From: Cenococcum geophilum 1.58
Lineage: Eukaryota > Ascomycota > Dothideomycetes > Gloniales > Gloniaceae
Assembly (NCBI GenBank): GCA_001692895.1
Contig: KV748291.1
Location: forward strand, 147,905-211,904
Length of the DNA: 64,000 nucleotides
Direction: 5' to 3'
In this document: positions 32,649-45,691 of the stretch, piece by piece
Numbering within the stretch: position 1 is the first letter of the stretch
How the letters are laid out: each line of letters starts with the position of its first letter
Made by a program: the position numbers and the translations under genes
The notes under the pieces: model-generated
Seen by the model: only the letters and a program-made list of their open reading frames with translations
Told to the model about the DNA's origin: nothing
Databases searched by the model: none

Positions 32649-34743
32649 TTTTTTTTATCCATTGTATTATACTACGTACAATACTGCGCATGCAGCCTTG
32701 GGCTATGGCGCTATAGTTCTATATATATAAATCCTTTCTAGGCAGCTTAATATNTACTAGTAGCTATGTCCTAGTAGTTTATAAACCCCTAAATTAGGAG
32801 TTTATAGTTTCCTAGTAAAATACTAAGATATTACAACTACTAGGGAATGAGAAAATGGTAAGAAAAACTATAAGAAATCCTAACCCCTGTCCCTATCCTT
32901 TTGCAATTTATTTCTATCCTTTTGCTCTCTAATATCTTTTTAAGAGCCTAGTAGGAGTTGCCTCCTTCTAGAATCTTATCTATTTTATTCTTCCATAGAG
33001 TCTTCTTCGCGTACTAGTTTAGCAGCTTTAAGAGTCTCGCAGTCTTTACTATTAGCAAAGTGTTTTTCTTTACAATTAATGCAAAGAGGGGTGGTATGCT
33101 GGCAAGGCTTGCCTATTATTATACAGGTAGAACAGGAATAGTTTTTAGATAAATATACAGCTACACAGTATCTGCAGGCCCTAGTAGAGCACCTATCTCC
33201 TAGATGGCCAAATTTTTGGCAGCTCGTACACTGCGTAGTAGGAGAGACTTTGAGGTATTTTACTACCTTAGTAGCTGTACCTGCAATTAATATCTCTTTT
33301 TGCTTAAGGATTTCTTATCTTTTTTCTTCGTTCTCTATAGTAAAAACTATAGAGCCAAATCTAGTCTATAGATCGTGTCTTTTTACACTAGATAAGATCC
33401 ATCTAGGTAGTCCTTATATCCTTATAGGATTAAAGGTCTCAATTTCTTTTTTTAGAAGCTTAGAGCCTCCTTCTNCTAGGAAAGGTAGGGTAGGAACCCC
33501 GTAGGCTATAATTTGAACCCATAGTTCTAGTTTTTATTCTCTTTAAAAGGTAAAGCAGTTATACCAGATTTCCTTATATTTAACTAGGAAATCCGCATTA
33601 TACTCTTCCGTAGTCATAAGGAGAATATTTTATTTTCCTTTAGTTCTAGCTATAGATGCTAAAACAGGTTTTTCTACTTGCAGTTTTAATGCAAATAGTT
33701 GATTGACTTTGTTTCGTATAGAGAAGGTATCTAAAGGTTGGTCCTTTTCGTCTGTAATTAGGACTAGCTTTCTTTCTTATAGCTGCTTTTTCTTACTTCT
33801 AGTAGAAGTAGAAGGGGTAGGAAATAGTATTAATAAGGAGGGTAGAGAGGACAAAGTAGGGAGGTCCTTCTTTAGCCTCTCTGCGTAGGTTTCTTTAGTA
33901 GGGGCTACCTCCTTACGGAGAGCTCTTACTTCTTCAACTAGTCCTTTTAGGACGTCTTTTGTCTCTTCTTTTCCTTTTATAAAGGGGTTTTCTCCTACTA
34001 GAACACTACGTGTATAGTCCTCTAGCTGTTTAACTTATTCCTTTTTATCTTCTTCTTCTTCTTCTTCTAGCCCTTTATAGGCCTGAGTTAGGCTATCTAG
34101 AGCCTTTTATAGGTGTTGTTCTGGAGAAAGGGGGGAGAAAGATATACTAGGTATACCAGCCGTAAAAGTCCTCAGTTTAGTTGTCTTTTTTGTAGGTTTT
34201 TGGTTTTCTTTTTTAGTAGAAGACTAAGGATGTCCTCTTTTTTCTCCTGTCCCAAATAGGCTAGGAGAAGGAGAAGGGCCAGAAAAAGTGAATGTAAATA
34301 TAGACTTATTATCACTTATTTCTATAGGTTTCTTTTTAGGCCTACTGGGCCTTGGCATTTTATGTCTTATAAAGGGGTTTTCCTAGTTTTTACTATCCTT
34401 ATACCCTTTTCTCCTTACTAATCCTACTAGAAGATTTCTGGGGAGATTAGGCTAAGAGGTAGTAGAGAAACTAGCCCCTATTTTGTAGTTTTAGTATTAG
34501 TAGTAGTAGTAGTAGGTTTGGTGTTCCTGTCCGTGCCTCGCTTATAAGCTAGGGCCACCCTTAAAGAAAATTTTCTATTAGGGAAAGGGGGTAAAACGAC
34601 AAATAAATCCACCTCTAGCTCGCTAGGCAGTAGGAATTAGGTCTTGAAAGTTAGAAAATCGATTGTTTTTGATGGTAAGATGGGTATGCGTAAGTTTTAG
34701 AGTGTGGCGCTACCTTTTAGTAAGGTTTCATGTGTGGTGAAGG
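32649..34743 (-). mobile_element. LINE-b: full-length ORF1-only non-LTR element (2,095 bp)
   Basis: Plus strand begins with poly(T) (minus-strand poly(A) tail) after a 15-bp target duplication TTTTATTATTAACAT (32,634-32,648; 34,744-34,758). The 5' end (minus) CCTTCACCACACATG matches LINE-a. Same internal gene, same 3' UTR hairpin (about 32,773-32,818), no ORF2. It interrupts the chromodomain of gypsy-A copy 3. N at 32,754 and 33,475. Confidence 0.83.
32985..34358 (-). pseudogene. LINE ORF1-type zinc-knuckle protein (LINE-b)
   Basis: ATG at 34,358 (MPRPSRPKKKPIEISDN) to TAA at 32,985-32,987: 1,374 nt, exactly 457 codons plus stop, so the frame is intact apart from in-frame RIP stops and one N. 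C-terminal Cys/His cluster CTSCQKFGHLGDRCS (about 33,238-33,190), CRYC, then CINCKEKHFANSKDC (about 33,090-33,035). It is the best template for the family. Two plus-strand ORFs (33,250-33,504; 33,703-33,888) are its shadows. Confidence 0.75.
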
Positions 34744-34758
34744 TTTTATTATTAACAT

Positions 34759-37700
34759 CCTTATAACTAACAATCTTTAAAACTTACTATTTATCTTCTT
34801 CCTGTCCTCTATATATATCTACTTTATAAACTAGTGGCTTAATATTTCTATATACTGGCTCTAGTATTATAATATACTATATAGGGTAGATCTTTATCTT
34901 AGCTAATAGGTTTAACTTAAATATAACTAATAAATTTTTTTATATAATTTTAAAAGGTCCTAGTCTAATATAGTTTAACTTCTTACTTAGTTGTTAACTC
35001 TTAAAATTTTTATATAGTAGCTATACTTTATCTCCCTCCTTAAGATCTAGTCCCTTAGATCTCTTAGCATTATAGTACTTTTTTATTCTCTACTATACTA
35101 CCTTAGCTATTTCTATAAGGTCTATATAAAGATTTATTAAATCCTTTATTCTTTACTTAGCTATACTACTTATTCTCTTTACTTATTATAGTAATAATAA
35201 GGTCCTTAGCTTATATCTATAATTTACCTTAAATAGTAATATGCTTATTCCTTTCTATAGTATTGTATTATATATAAACTATATAACTAGTAATAATAAT
35301 ACCTAATTATTCTATACGTAATTAATATAATATCTTAAATACTATTCTAGTATCTGATTTAATCTTTCTATTTAACCATCTATCTGTAGATAATATACAG
35401 TAAAAGTTACTACTTAAACTCCTTACTCTACTAAGAATACTTCCTATAATACTGCTATAAATCTTAAATCTCTATCTAATATAATCTTACTTAGTACTTT
35501 ATATCTTATAAACACTTTCTTAATATAGATTTTAGTAATATCTTCCGCTAATATTTCTTCTAAATATGCTATAAAGTATCCCCACTTTATAAGCTTATCT
35601 ACTATTACTAAGATTATATTATAATCTTATCTAGTAATAGGATTTCTTGATTTTAGTAATTTAATAATAAAGTCCTATAATATAACCTCCTATAGTCTCT
35701 TTAGTATTTTAATAGGTTATAGCTCTCCGTATAGCTTATACCTTATTAGTTTATTTCTTTAGCAATCTAGATATTCTTTTATAACTTATCTTACTAGTCC
35801 CTAGATTCTATTAATAATATACTCCTTTTAAAGTCTTAATATTAAGCCTATAGCTCCATTATATCCTTAAGTTAGTCCTTTATAAAATAACTTAATAAAC
35901 TTTTTTATAATAGACCTTAGTATATATATTACTTCTTAATTTCTATACTACTCTAAGTCTAAATCCTCTACCTATATATCTTAGATCTTTTATATTTAAT
36001 TACTCTCTAGGAATTTATAGATCTATTCTTTCTATATTACTATAATTTTTAGGTAATTATATTTAATTAATCTGTCTATATCTTTTCGTAATAAAGCCTC
36101 TAATAGCTTTTCGTTATTCTATAGTTTAGTCTTTCTACTTAAGGCATCTACTCGTGCGTTCTCTATACCCTTAGTATATTAAATCTTAAAATAGTATTCT
36201 ATAAGCATCTCTACCTATCTAACCTATCTATAATTAAGTTCTTTTATTATTAGAAACCCCATTAGGTTCTTATAATCTATTTTAACTATAAATAGTTTTT
36301 CTATACCTTATAAGAATACTCTCTATTCCTATAGTACTATAACTATACCTAATAACTCCTTATTATAGATGTTATAGTTTAGTTCTAGTAGTATTATCTT
36401 CCAACTATAGTATACTACTAGGTGCTATCTATCTTTATATTTCTATAGAAAGCACACTTTTAGTATAAAGTTTAATATATCCGTTTTAACTACTATCTCT
36501 AACTATAGCTAATAGATTTTAAGAACTGGTTCCTGGGTAAATAACTATTTAACTTCCTTAAACAGTCTCCTTTGTTCCTCTCCCTATATCTATAGTTCTT
36601 TTTTCCTTATTAATCTTATAAATAACTTAATATTCTTTAACTATTAAGCTATAAACCTTCTATAGTAATTATAAAACTCTAAAAATAATATTAATTATAT
36701 AATATTTTCTAGTTTTTGCCAATTCGCTATAGCCTTAATCTTCTTTAGATCTATGCTTAGCTGGCCTAGTTTAATAATAAATCTAATAAAATCGGTTTTC
36801 CTGGTAAAGAACTCGCATTTCTTAATTGCTACTAGTATCTACTCCTCTTATAGTCTCTTTAAAACCCATTTAACGTATTCTCCATGTTCTTCCTTATTTA
36901 TTAAATAGATAATAATGTTGTTAAGGTATACTATAACAAATTTATCTAAGTATTCTCTTAATATATTGTTAATACGCTTCTAAAACATTGCTAGTACATT
37001 TATAAGCCTAAATTATATAACTAATAGCTTATATAGTCCTTCCTTTAATCTAAAAGCTGCTTTCTACTTATTACCTTCCTTAATTCTAATCTAATAGTAC
37101 GCCTATCTTAGATCTATCTTTATAAAGATTTATATATTACCTATCCTATCTTAGATTTCGCTAATTAAGGGTAAAGAATACCTATCCTTCCTAGTAATAT
37201 TATTTAACTATCTATAGTTAATACATAGTCTAAGTTTTCCATTCTTCTTTGGTATAAATAGTACTAGATATCCTGCTAATAACTGCAATAGTCTAATATA
37301 TCCCTTTTAAAGATTTTCTTAGATAAACTCCTTTAGTACTCTTTGCTCTTCTTCTATAAGCTTATAAATTAGAAAGAACTTTAGACTTATTTCTAGTTTT
37401 AACTCTATCTTATAGTCCTATGCTATATAATTTAACAGCTTTTTACTTTCTAGTGACTATAGTCTCTTACTATATTTATAGTATTTCTTTAGTATATAAC
37501 TTAATTCTTAATTAGTTTCTTTATATATTGCTCTAACTTAGTACTATACTAACTTAGTCTATTATCGCATTTTATGTTATTATATATCTCTAATATTAAC
37601 CTAGTTTATAACCTAATTAATCTCTAGATTATATTTCTGTAACTAAGGTATTCCTAATACTGCCTTATTATTCCCTAATAGTAATATATTAAAAGACATC

Positions 37701-39600
37701 TTAATTTATCTCCCTTTAATAGTTATCTAAATAGGTCCTATTTTAAGGTANATAATCCCTCCTCTATAGGCTATTAGATTTCCTAAAATTATAACTAATA
37801 GATAAGGGTGCTCCTTTTGTCTATATAGTAGCCCCATTCTTTTAACTGCTACTAGTAAGATATAGTTTTGTATTACTCTACTATCTACTAATACTTTAAA
37901 CTGTTAATCTTACTATTTAATTCCTAAATTTAGGTATTATTCTTAAATTCCTTTAAGGGTCTAAGGCTTTACTACTAGCTCCCTTTAGTTCTATAGGCCT
38001 CTACTTTTCCTAATTATTAGCTGCTAGATCCTATCTATACTTAGTCTATCTTTAGCTAATACTTAGTTCGCTTTTTGTCTTTAATATGCTATAGATAGGT
38101 ATTCTTCCGTAAGGAATCTTCCTAGTTAAAGTATTAAATCCCCTTAGCTTTAAACTTCTATGGGATGCTAGCTGTGTATATACTTGGCATTTCTATACTG
38201 TTGCTTATCTAGCGCCTAATATATCCTTATAGGGTATTTTCGGATTTTCTCTTTTGGATTTTTATGCATTTTATATATATTGTCTACGCATATAATCTAT
38301 AATAGCGTATAATATACTAAGTACTTTAGGTTAACTCTTAACTCGTTCTTATTTTTAAGTTTAAACCTCTATTATATTAATCTAATTATTATAACTTTAT
38401 TTATAGGTACTAAGATATATCTCTTACCCCTCTAGTTCTCTAATTATTCCTCTAGGTCCTTTAATATTATAATTAAGGCTCCCTTAATATAATTTATTGC
38501 CTTTTCCGTAATTAGGTAGTCTTAGATAACTCTCTTATCCAACTATATATAGAAATCTTCCTACTTATTATTATATCGTTGCCTATACTACCTTTAGTAT
38601 AGCTGCTAGAGTGTATACGGCTTGTCTATAAGGAAGTATCTTTTTATTACTACGTTATAATAGCCCTTTATATATCGTTCTTTAAACCTAATTAGAATCC
38701 CTAAATTCTCTTCTTATTCTAGTTCGGTAAGCCACTTAGCTCTTAGTATGCCTATTCTTAGCCTATTTATAATTCTTTATATAAATACTCTATCCCTTAT
38801 ATAACCTATTATACTAGATCTTATGTCTAGTTTCTGTTCTTGCTATATAAGAATTCTTACTCTAAATTTATCTATAGTTTCTTATTATTTACGTCTTATA
38901 ACTAAATCCTTAAAGTCTTCTTACTTCTTAATTGTATTATTAAACTTTTAATCTTTAGGTTAAACACCTCGTTTACCTAGTAAGTCTTCTAGGTCTATAT
39001 ATCTGTCTCCTAATCTAACTGCTATTTATATTATAGATTCTCTAATCTATAAAGAAGCCTCTTACCTCTTATTTATAGGTGTTTATATCTATACTCCAAA
39101 TTTCTAATCCCTTAAATTCTTTAATCCTAAGCTTACTTCTTTCTTAAGCTTAGCTCTAGCCTTAGTCCAACTAGGCTTTACTAGTGTTCTTATCTTGTCT
39201 TAAGAGTCTTAAATCTTACTTATCTTACTTTAAGAATCTTATACCTTTAGGAAACTTCGTCCTAAGCTTATTTATATATTACTAAACTAAGCCATTACTC
39301 TACTCTATCGGTTATCGTCTATTATAGATCCTTAAGTATACCTTATCTTATCTTAAGAATCTTAGTTATCTCTTATCTCGTCTTAAGAATCTTAAGCCTT
39401 TAGCCTTTTACCTTTATTAAGTGGTGAGCTAGCACTAGCAGTCGTCTACTTACTTAATCGTCTTTAGATATTACTCCTTNCNTCTTATAAAGCNATNNAT
39501 GCCGTATCTAATGGTNTTANNATACCNGTTACTAAACCTTACTCTATAGCGGTCTTAGTCTCTACTTTTATTGCGTTATTAAGGTTTAGATACCCCTAGT
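34759..39600 (-). pseudogene. gypsy-A copy 3 pol
   Basis: Minus-strand pol in the same order as copies 1, 2 and 4. The chromodomain is split by LINE-b; integrase lies at about 35,900-34,960, RNase H about 36,600-36,100, RT about 37,350-36,780 with YLNNI at the catalytic site (about 36,935-36,905), and protease about 37,900-37,600 with DSR for DSG. RIP stops abound. N at 37,751 and a cluster of N at 39,480-39,537 make the gag-pol boundary unreliable. Confidence 0.8.
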
Positions 39601-40432
39601 TAGTTCCTTTACTATTCTTATTACTATTAATTAATAAGTACTTTAACTCCATTATTATTATTACTAATCTTTATCTGTATATAATATCTTAATCTAGCTT
39701 ATAAAGTTAATTTTATTCTTTATCTAACTCTCTAGTTCCTTTAAGTCCTCTTAACTCTAGCTTTTATAGCTAATAGCTTACGCTATACTTAGCGTCTTTA
39801 TAAATTTAGTATACGTTATTATAATAAAACGCAAAACTTCTAATTAAACATTCTTTTGTTTCTTGCAGTATACTATTATCCCTTTATACGTATATATTAT
39901 ATACTATTAATCTAGTTCCCTTTACCGTATAGTAACTTTAACTACTTCTATAGTCTCTAGCAAAATAACCCTATTTTCTATAATTTATATAAGCTCCATC
40001 TTTAAACTATTGCTTTTATTATAGAGTCCGCTTAAATATCTTTTGCTACTAAGATCCTTAGTTTAGCCTATGCTCCCTAGTCCTATAATTACTTAATCCT
40101 TAACCTCTAGGTTTCTATAGTTTCTTACTCCATCTCTTATAGGTTTCTTTAGTACTACTTAGGTCTATTAGCTCTACGCTATACCATATTTTCTAACTTA
40201 GCTTTAATTATTACGTATTCTACGCCTTATATAACTATAAAACTCTATCCTAACCTCTCTTAGTCTATTCCCTTTAGTAGATTCTATTATTAATCTTTAT
40301 TACTTAATCTATTAGTTTCCTTAAGGTATCCACATCTTCCATTAGGATAATTATGTTCTAGACTTTAGCCTTAAGTCCCTATTTATACTATGCCATAAGC
40401 GCCTTATTATTCTACTTAACTTATATTACTAG
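39600..40432 (-). pseudogene. gypsy-A copy 3 gag, C-terminal part
   Basis: Minus-strand gag including the Tyr-damaged zinc knuckle at about 40,010-39,955. Separated from its N-terminal part (54,906-54,338) by copia-D, inserted with target ACTAG (40,428-40,432; 54,338-54,342). Confidence 0.75.
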
Positions 40433-40626
40433 TGTTGGGAATAAGGCAAGTTGCTGTCAAGTTAGGCAAGTTGCCGTCACGTAGGGCAAATTGCCGTTAC
40501 GTGACGCCGCGGCACCAGCGTGGTGAGGAACCTTAAGTTCTTTACCCTTCCCCTTAGATATAAGAATAATAACTATTATACTACCTACAACTTATAGATA
40601 CGTAATATTACCTTATAATACTAATA
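40433..40626 (+). repeat. copia-D 5' LTR (194 bp)
   Basis: Starts TGTTGGGAATAAGG, ends TACTAATA. Contains three near-copies of TAGGCAAGTTGCCGTCACG and the stem-loop shared with element C. Followed by CTAATTAGTGGTTAAC. Confidence 0.9.
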
Positions 40627-40734
40627 CTAATTAGTGGTTAACTTTACTGTTATACTATAGAATAGCTAGGTCTTTTACTAAGAAGAGATAAGCTACTGTA
40701 CCAGTGCTACTCGTGCTAAAGGAAGTTATTTTTT

Positions 40735-40910
40735 AAGGTTAGAACCAGTTCTAAACCTTAAATAGAACTCTTCTATAAATCTAAGGATCTAAAGGCCAGA
40801 ACTGGTTCTAAGCCTTCCCTAGATTATAGATTCTTGCGTCTATTACGCAGAACAATATATATTATAAGTCTTCGCGATTTAAGGCTAGAACTAGTCCTAA
40901 GCCTTATAAT
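40735..40910 (+). repeat. copia-D leader: repeated palindromes and conserved hairpin
   Basis: Three versions of an AAGGCCAGAACTGGTTCTAA-like palindrome occur at about 40,737, 40,793 and 40,881. Between them lies TGCGTCTATTACGCA (about 40,845), the hairpin motif also found in the copia-B leader. Confidence 0.65.
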
Positions 40911-40982
40911 CGCAAATACATGTTACGAACGCGTATTAAACGATAATCCCTATACCAACAACACTTTCCTTTCTTTAAAAGC

Positions 40983-43900
40983 ATGGCTACGCTAAATAAC
41001 TAGAAAGACTTCTTACTATTAGGGGTAGCTAAGCACGCGAAACTTATCGATAAAGATTAGGACAAATTCGCCTTTAATATAACAACTTATACTATAAAAC
41101 AAGTTAACGGCTTTCTCCTATACTATATTATATTCTACTAAAACAGACACTATACCGATTTATAACTATAGGAGTATTTTAAAAAGGATTTTATAGGATA
41201 GACTACTAATACCTAGGTACTTAGCAACGTTAATATTATTTAGGATTTTTAAGACTTCCTCTATAGAAATAGGGTATATATTACTAAGAACGGTAACCTA
41301 ATTACTAGTAATATTTAGGCCGTTATTATTAGTATAGAAGAACCAGTATAGACGGAAGCTAAGATTATACGTTAACTACGGAAACCTAAAACCAACCCAT
41401 ATTCTTTAGAAGGTAACTTTAATTCGTATTAAAACCCCTAAAACGCTAATCCCCTACCTAGAGGTACTCTCCTACTAAAAGGTACTCTCCTACCTAGAGG
41501 TGTTATTCCGCTACCCCCTCTATTCTAGCTAACCGGTAAGCCTCTACTACGAGAAGTTATAAATCTAATAAAGGTATATTTAGACGAAGAAAAAAAGTTT
41601 AGAGGAGAACTGTACAATATACTTAGAGTAAAACTATAGGTCTTCTATAACTGTTATAATAAGGTTAAAATTTAAGGCCACTAGTACCACTACGCTTTCT
41701 CTATTATATTAAAAGGACAGGTAGTAACATTCTATTATAACTATATTACGGGTAAAAACTATAGCTTTAATATAATGCTTTAGCTTACTAAAGCTTACTT
41801 TAAGACTAATAAGAATTACCAACTTTATATGTCTAAATAGCGGGAAACTATATTTTAGAGAGTTATTACTTCTAACCTAATAAAGACTTATTTAGAGTGC
41901 CTTTAACTACTCTTTAATAAACTTTAGAAAATCTAATATAGCTTTACTAAAACTTACTAAAATAATAATAGCCTAAGGGACTAGGTTATTTTAGCCTACC
42001 GTAGCGTTCCTAAGTATAATTTAGCGCTATATAAACCTGCGGATATATTTAAAGGAGTATATACTAAGCTACGCTCCGCCGTAGGTACTATAATATAAAT
42101 ATAAGAATTTTAATAGTTCTATACCGAAAGCCTTACCTAACTAAGCATTCCTAACTAATATAATTATAACTAGACTAACTAAATATATAGTAGCCGTAGT
42201 AGGGAATACGGAAGAGAGTATAATTAACGTTGACTATAAGGTAATTATAGAGGTCCTCATGGAGGTTTATTTTAAAGTAATTACTAAAAGAAGTGCTACG
42301 TTTATAAGAAGCCAAATTGCTAGTTAACTAGATACTCCCTTAATAAGCGAAACGAAGTATATAATAAGTTCCGTTAGAGTATAAGAAATATTAGAAATTA
42401 TAAGGTTACTATAGCCTACTTTTAAAGCTTTCTAGTTTAATATAAAGGCGTAGAAGATCTTAAGGGTAAGATTAATAAGACTAAATAGCTCCTTATAGAT
42501 ATAGAAATTAAGAACTACTTTCCTAACTAATACTTTACTAAGTATAGTAAGGTAGATAGTATATAAACCGTTACTATTCTTAATAATTAATCTATACTCT
42601 ATTCTATTACGAAATTAGATATCTTTAATAAGCTAAAGGAGAGTTCTACGTTTTCCTTTAACAATAGATACTTAGCGTACGTTTTTTATAGTATTATGCC
42701 GGATATAGGAGCCGCAGGAGTATCTATAGTAGGAGAACCTTAAGTTTAAGCTCTTTAGCAGCTTAATAGCTCTATTTAAATTAACTAATTAACGGCAGGC
42801 TAATATACAATTTGCTTTAGTAAAGGTACTATAATCTCTCTCGGTATAATTAGGGTCCAAACCCCCTTAGGATATATTACTTTCTATATTATTCCTACAA
42901 ACACTCCGTTTCTATTTTATATTAAAGATATAGATAAGTTAGGTATTAGGCTTAATAACCTTAAGAATATACTTATTTAGGGAGATAATTAGGTGCCCGT
43001 TATGTGTAAATAGGGTTACCCTTAGTTACTCCTTTATTAACTAGAAAAGAGTGTTACTTAAAGCTACTTAACTAAGTTAGAATTACGCTAACTACACCAT
43101 CGTTTTAGCTACCTATCCGTTTATTAATTGCTTAAGGTTCTTTAGCGAGTAGGCCATAAAGTTAAGGTTAAGGCAATTAAGTATCTTATAAAGTACTACT
43201 ATTACTACTAAATAAACTAGAAGTCCCCTAGCCGATTTAAGTTTACCTTTAAGGATAACTATAACTTTAACTTCTATATTATTATTAACATTATATATCT
43301 TAGCGGTAAGCCAGTGCTCTAAGTTATTAACTTTTTAACCTTCTTCTAAGCCGCGCGTTTCTTAAAAGATATATTAGCTAAAAATACATAGGATACCCTT
43401 CGGTTATGCTAGATTGATATCTATTTAGGACCTCCTAATTAAATCGTCTATAATATAGAAAAGAACTTCTTATCTATAGAGTTCCGATAACAGATAAAGG
43501 CAATAGTAATTAAGGTTAAAGAAGTCCCCGTTAAGGCATATAATAGTATTAGAAAAGTAAAGCGATATTACGCGCTATTACGCCACGTATATAAGATTAT
43601 CTCTTTAGAACTAAAGGACGCTAGTAAAGAACTTACCTTATAAATAGCTGTTAAGGCTATTAATAATTCCGCTGGCCTAGATAGGCTTATACCCACATTA
43701 CTAGTTTTTAGCGCTTACCCTTAAATAACTATTAATTCTCTACTATCTCCCTCTATTATATAATAAGCTAAGGCTATTTATAAGGTAACGAAAGAGGTAT
43801 AACGTCTCTATGCTATACGCTAGGTTAACAACGTATTAGGAATAAGAAATAGCCTAAATACCTTAACTACGCTTAATCTGCTACTCTAATCTAAAGTACG

Positions 43901-45222
43901 GGTATAACGTAAGAAGAGAGGATGGTTAGGCCTATATAAGCTTATTATAACTAATAGTTAAACTTATACTTTTTAGATGTCCTATAGACCTACTTAATTC
44001 CGTTTAACTATTATTAAGCCCTATTATAGGAATAACAGTTCTAAGCCTTTATAGAATACCCTAGAGGATACCTTAGAGAAGAATTATAATTAACATACTC
44101 TAAAAGGCGACTATAATTCTAATATAATTATAGCAGATATACCGCAACTATAACGCGGTAAAGGTCGCCCGAAGGGATTATAAAATCGCCAACATCTTAT
44201 TAATTTTAAAGAGTAATTTATTACCGCTATTAAGAATAGAGATAAGTTATTAATGGCCTTTATAACAGCTAAAGAGAAGACTGGCTTTAAGCTCGCAAAA
44301 TAGCTTTAAAAGGAAGGCCGTATTATAACTTTAGGAGTTCCTTTTTAAGCATCTAATAAACAGGAGATTAACGGTCTTATTATAAGAGGAGTCTTTAAAT
44401 TTAAGAAGTATAACCCTACTAAGCTTAATGGAGTCCATATCTTTAAGTTAAAAATGGTTAATAGGATTAAGGGCAAAGCTACTAACGCCCTATTTAAGAA
44501 ATTAAGGCTAGTTATTTAAGGTTATAACAACGACGGTAAGGAAGTAATTCTTATATAATCCCCTATAATTTAATAAGCTAGTTAGCGAGTTATTATTGCG
44601 CTAGCTCCCTCCTTAATAAAGAATAGAATGGCGGTTTATTTATAAGATATTACTTAGGCCTATACCTAATTAGAGACGCGCCTTTAGCGCTTAATACTAG
44701 CATACCTTTTAGAGTAAATTTGCCACTAATATCCCAAAGATATAATTATGGTTGTCCTTAAGCTATTATACGGAATCGCAGAGGCAGGAACTTATTAGTG
44801 GGCTACTTATAATAAGCACTATAAAGATAAGCTTTTAATAACTACTTCTATATTTAATCCCTGCTTCCTTATTATAACTATAGGAACTCTATTTAGAATT
44901 ATTGGCATATAAACTAATAATATAATTATCTTAGGAGATGACTAATTCTTAGCCCTTAAAGAAGATAAGCTAATAAAGGTAAATCTTATAGTAAAGCTAA
45001 AGGAAAGACTTAATTTAATAACGCCACTGCTCTTTAATAAATACATCCTCTCCCTAAATAAGGATTCTATTGCTTTATACTAGAAGGGTTAAGGTAAGAA
45101 GATTAACGTTGCTAACGTTAATTCTCTAAAGTAAGGGTATATAGAGCAACGCGCTTATAGAGTTTATATTACTTCTATCTGTTAACCTAAGGCTTCCTTT
45201 AATCTCTCTATTGCCGCTTAAT
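40983..45222 (+). pseudogene. copia-D gag-pol, first part
   Basis: ATG at 40,983 (MATLNNQKDFLLLG). Gag to about 42,300. The protease/pre-integrase region at about 42,600-43,100 contains NTPFLFYIKDIDKLG. Integrase at about 43,250-43,740 has INIIYLSGK, IEKNFLS and a VKRYYALLR segment where Glu is replaced. A linker with SYRPTQFRLT is near 43,985. RT at about 44,350-45,000 has IQTNN for QTDD (about 44,910) and YLQDITQAYTQ upstream. The frame stops at the gypsy-A copy 4 insertion and resumes at 53,281. Lesions are RIP type. Confidence 0.83.
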
Positions 45223-45227
45223 ACTAG

Positions 45228-45651
45228 TATTACGGACGCTTTAAGTACGATGTTACGACTACTTGGAGAGGAGTTGGAAGAAGCTAGTTGGTTAATACAA
45301 GTACGGTCTAGGATGGAACCCGTAGAGCTATATAACGAGGAATAGTAACCAAGGTTATATAACAAGCTCTATAAGCTCTATAAGGTCTATAAGAAACGTC
45401 TTACATACCTTACATACCTCACGTACTTTGCGTATAAGAAGGATTTCATAGGAGTACGGTTGTGTATTTAAGGACCCTTAGTCCCTACCTAGATAGTTCC
45501 TTCCTTATAGTAATTCTTAGAATATAATTAGAGTTAATCTGTTAGGCAACTACTCCACCAATTATTATTACGTTATTAACTTACTTATAATACCTATATA
45601 CCTAGCCTATTAACAAGTCTACCGTAGTTCCTACTACAAGGCTCCGTTACA
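45228..45651 (+). repeat. gypsy-A copy 4 5' LTR (424 bp)
   Basis: Ends TATTACGGACGC and GGCTCCGTTACA. The middle carries a CTCTATAAG repeat and a CTTACATACC repeat not found in the LTRs of copies 1-3. A 79-codon opposite-strand ORF across the left edge is a shadow. Confidence 0.92.
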
Positions 45652-45691
45652 CAATTACTACTATAGTTACGGTTTTAATAAGTCGAATAAT

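Noticed and set aside
33250..33504. 84-codon plus-strand ORF
   Set aside because: Shadow of the zinc-knuckle ORF1 of LINE-b on the other strand.
45126..45365. 79-codon minus-strand ORF
   Set aside because: Spans the copia-D/gypsy-A copy 4 junction and LTR; cannot be a gene.
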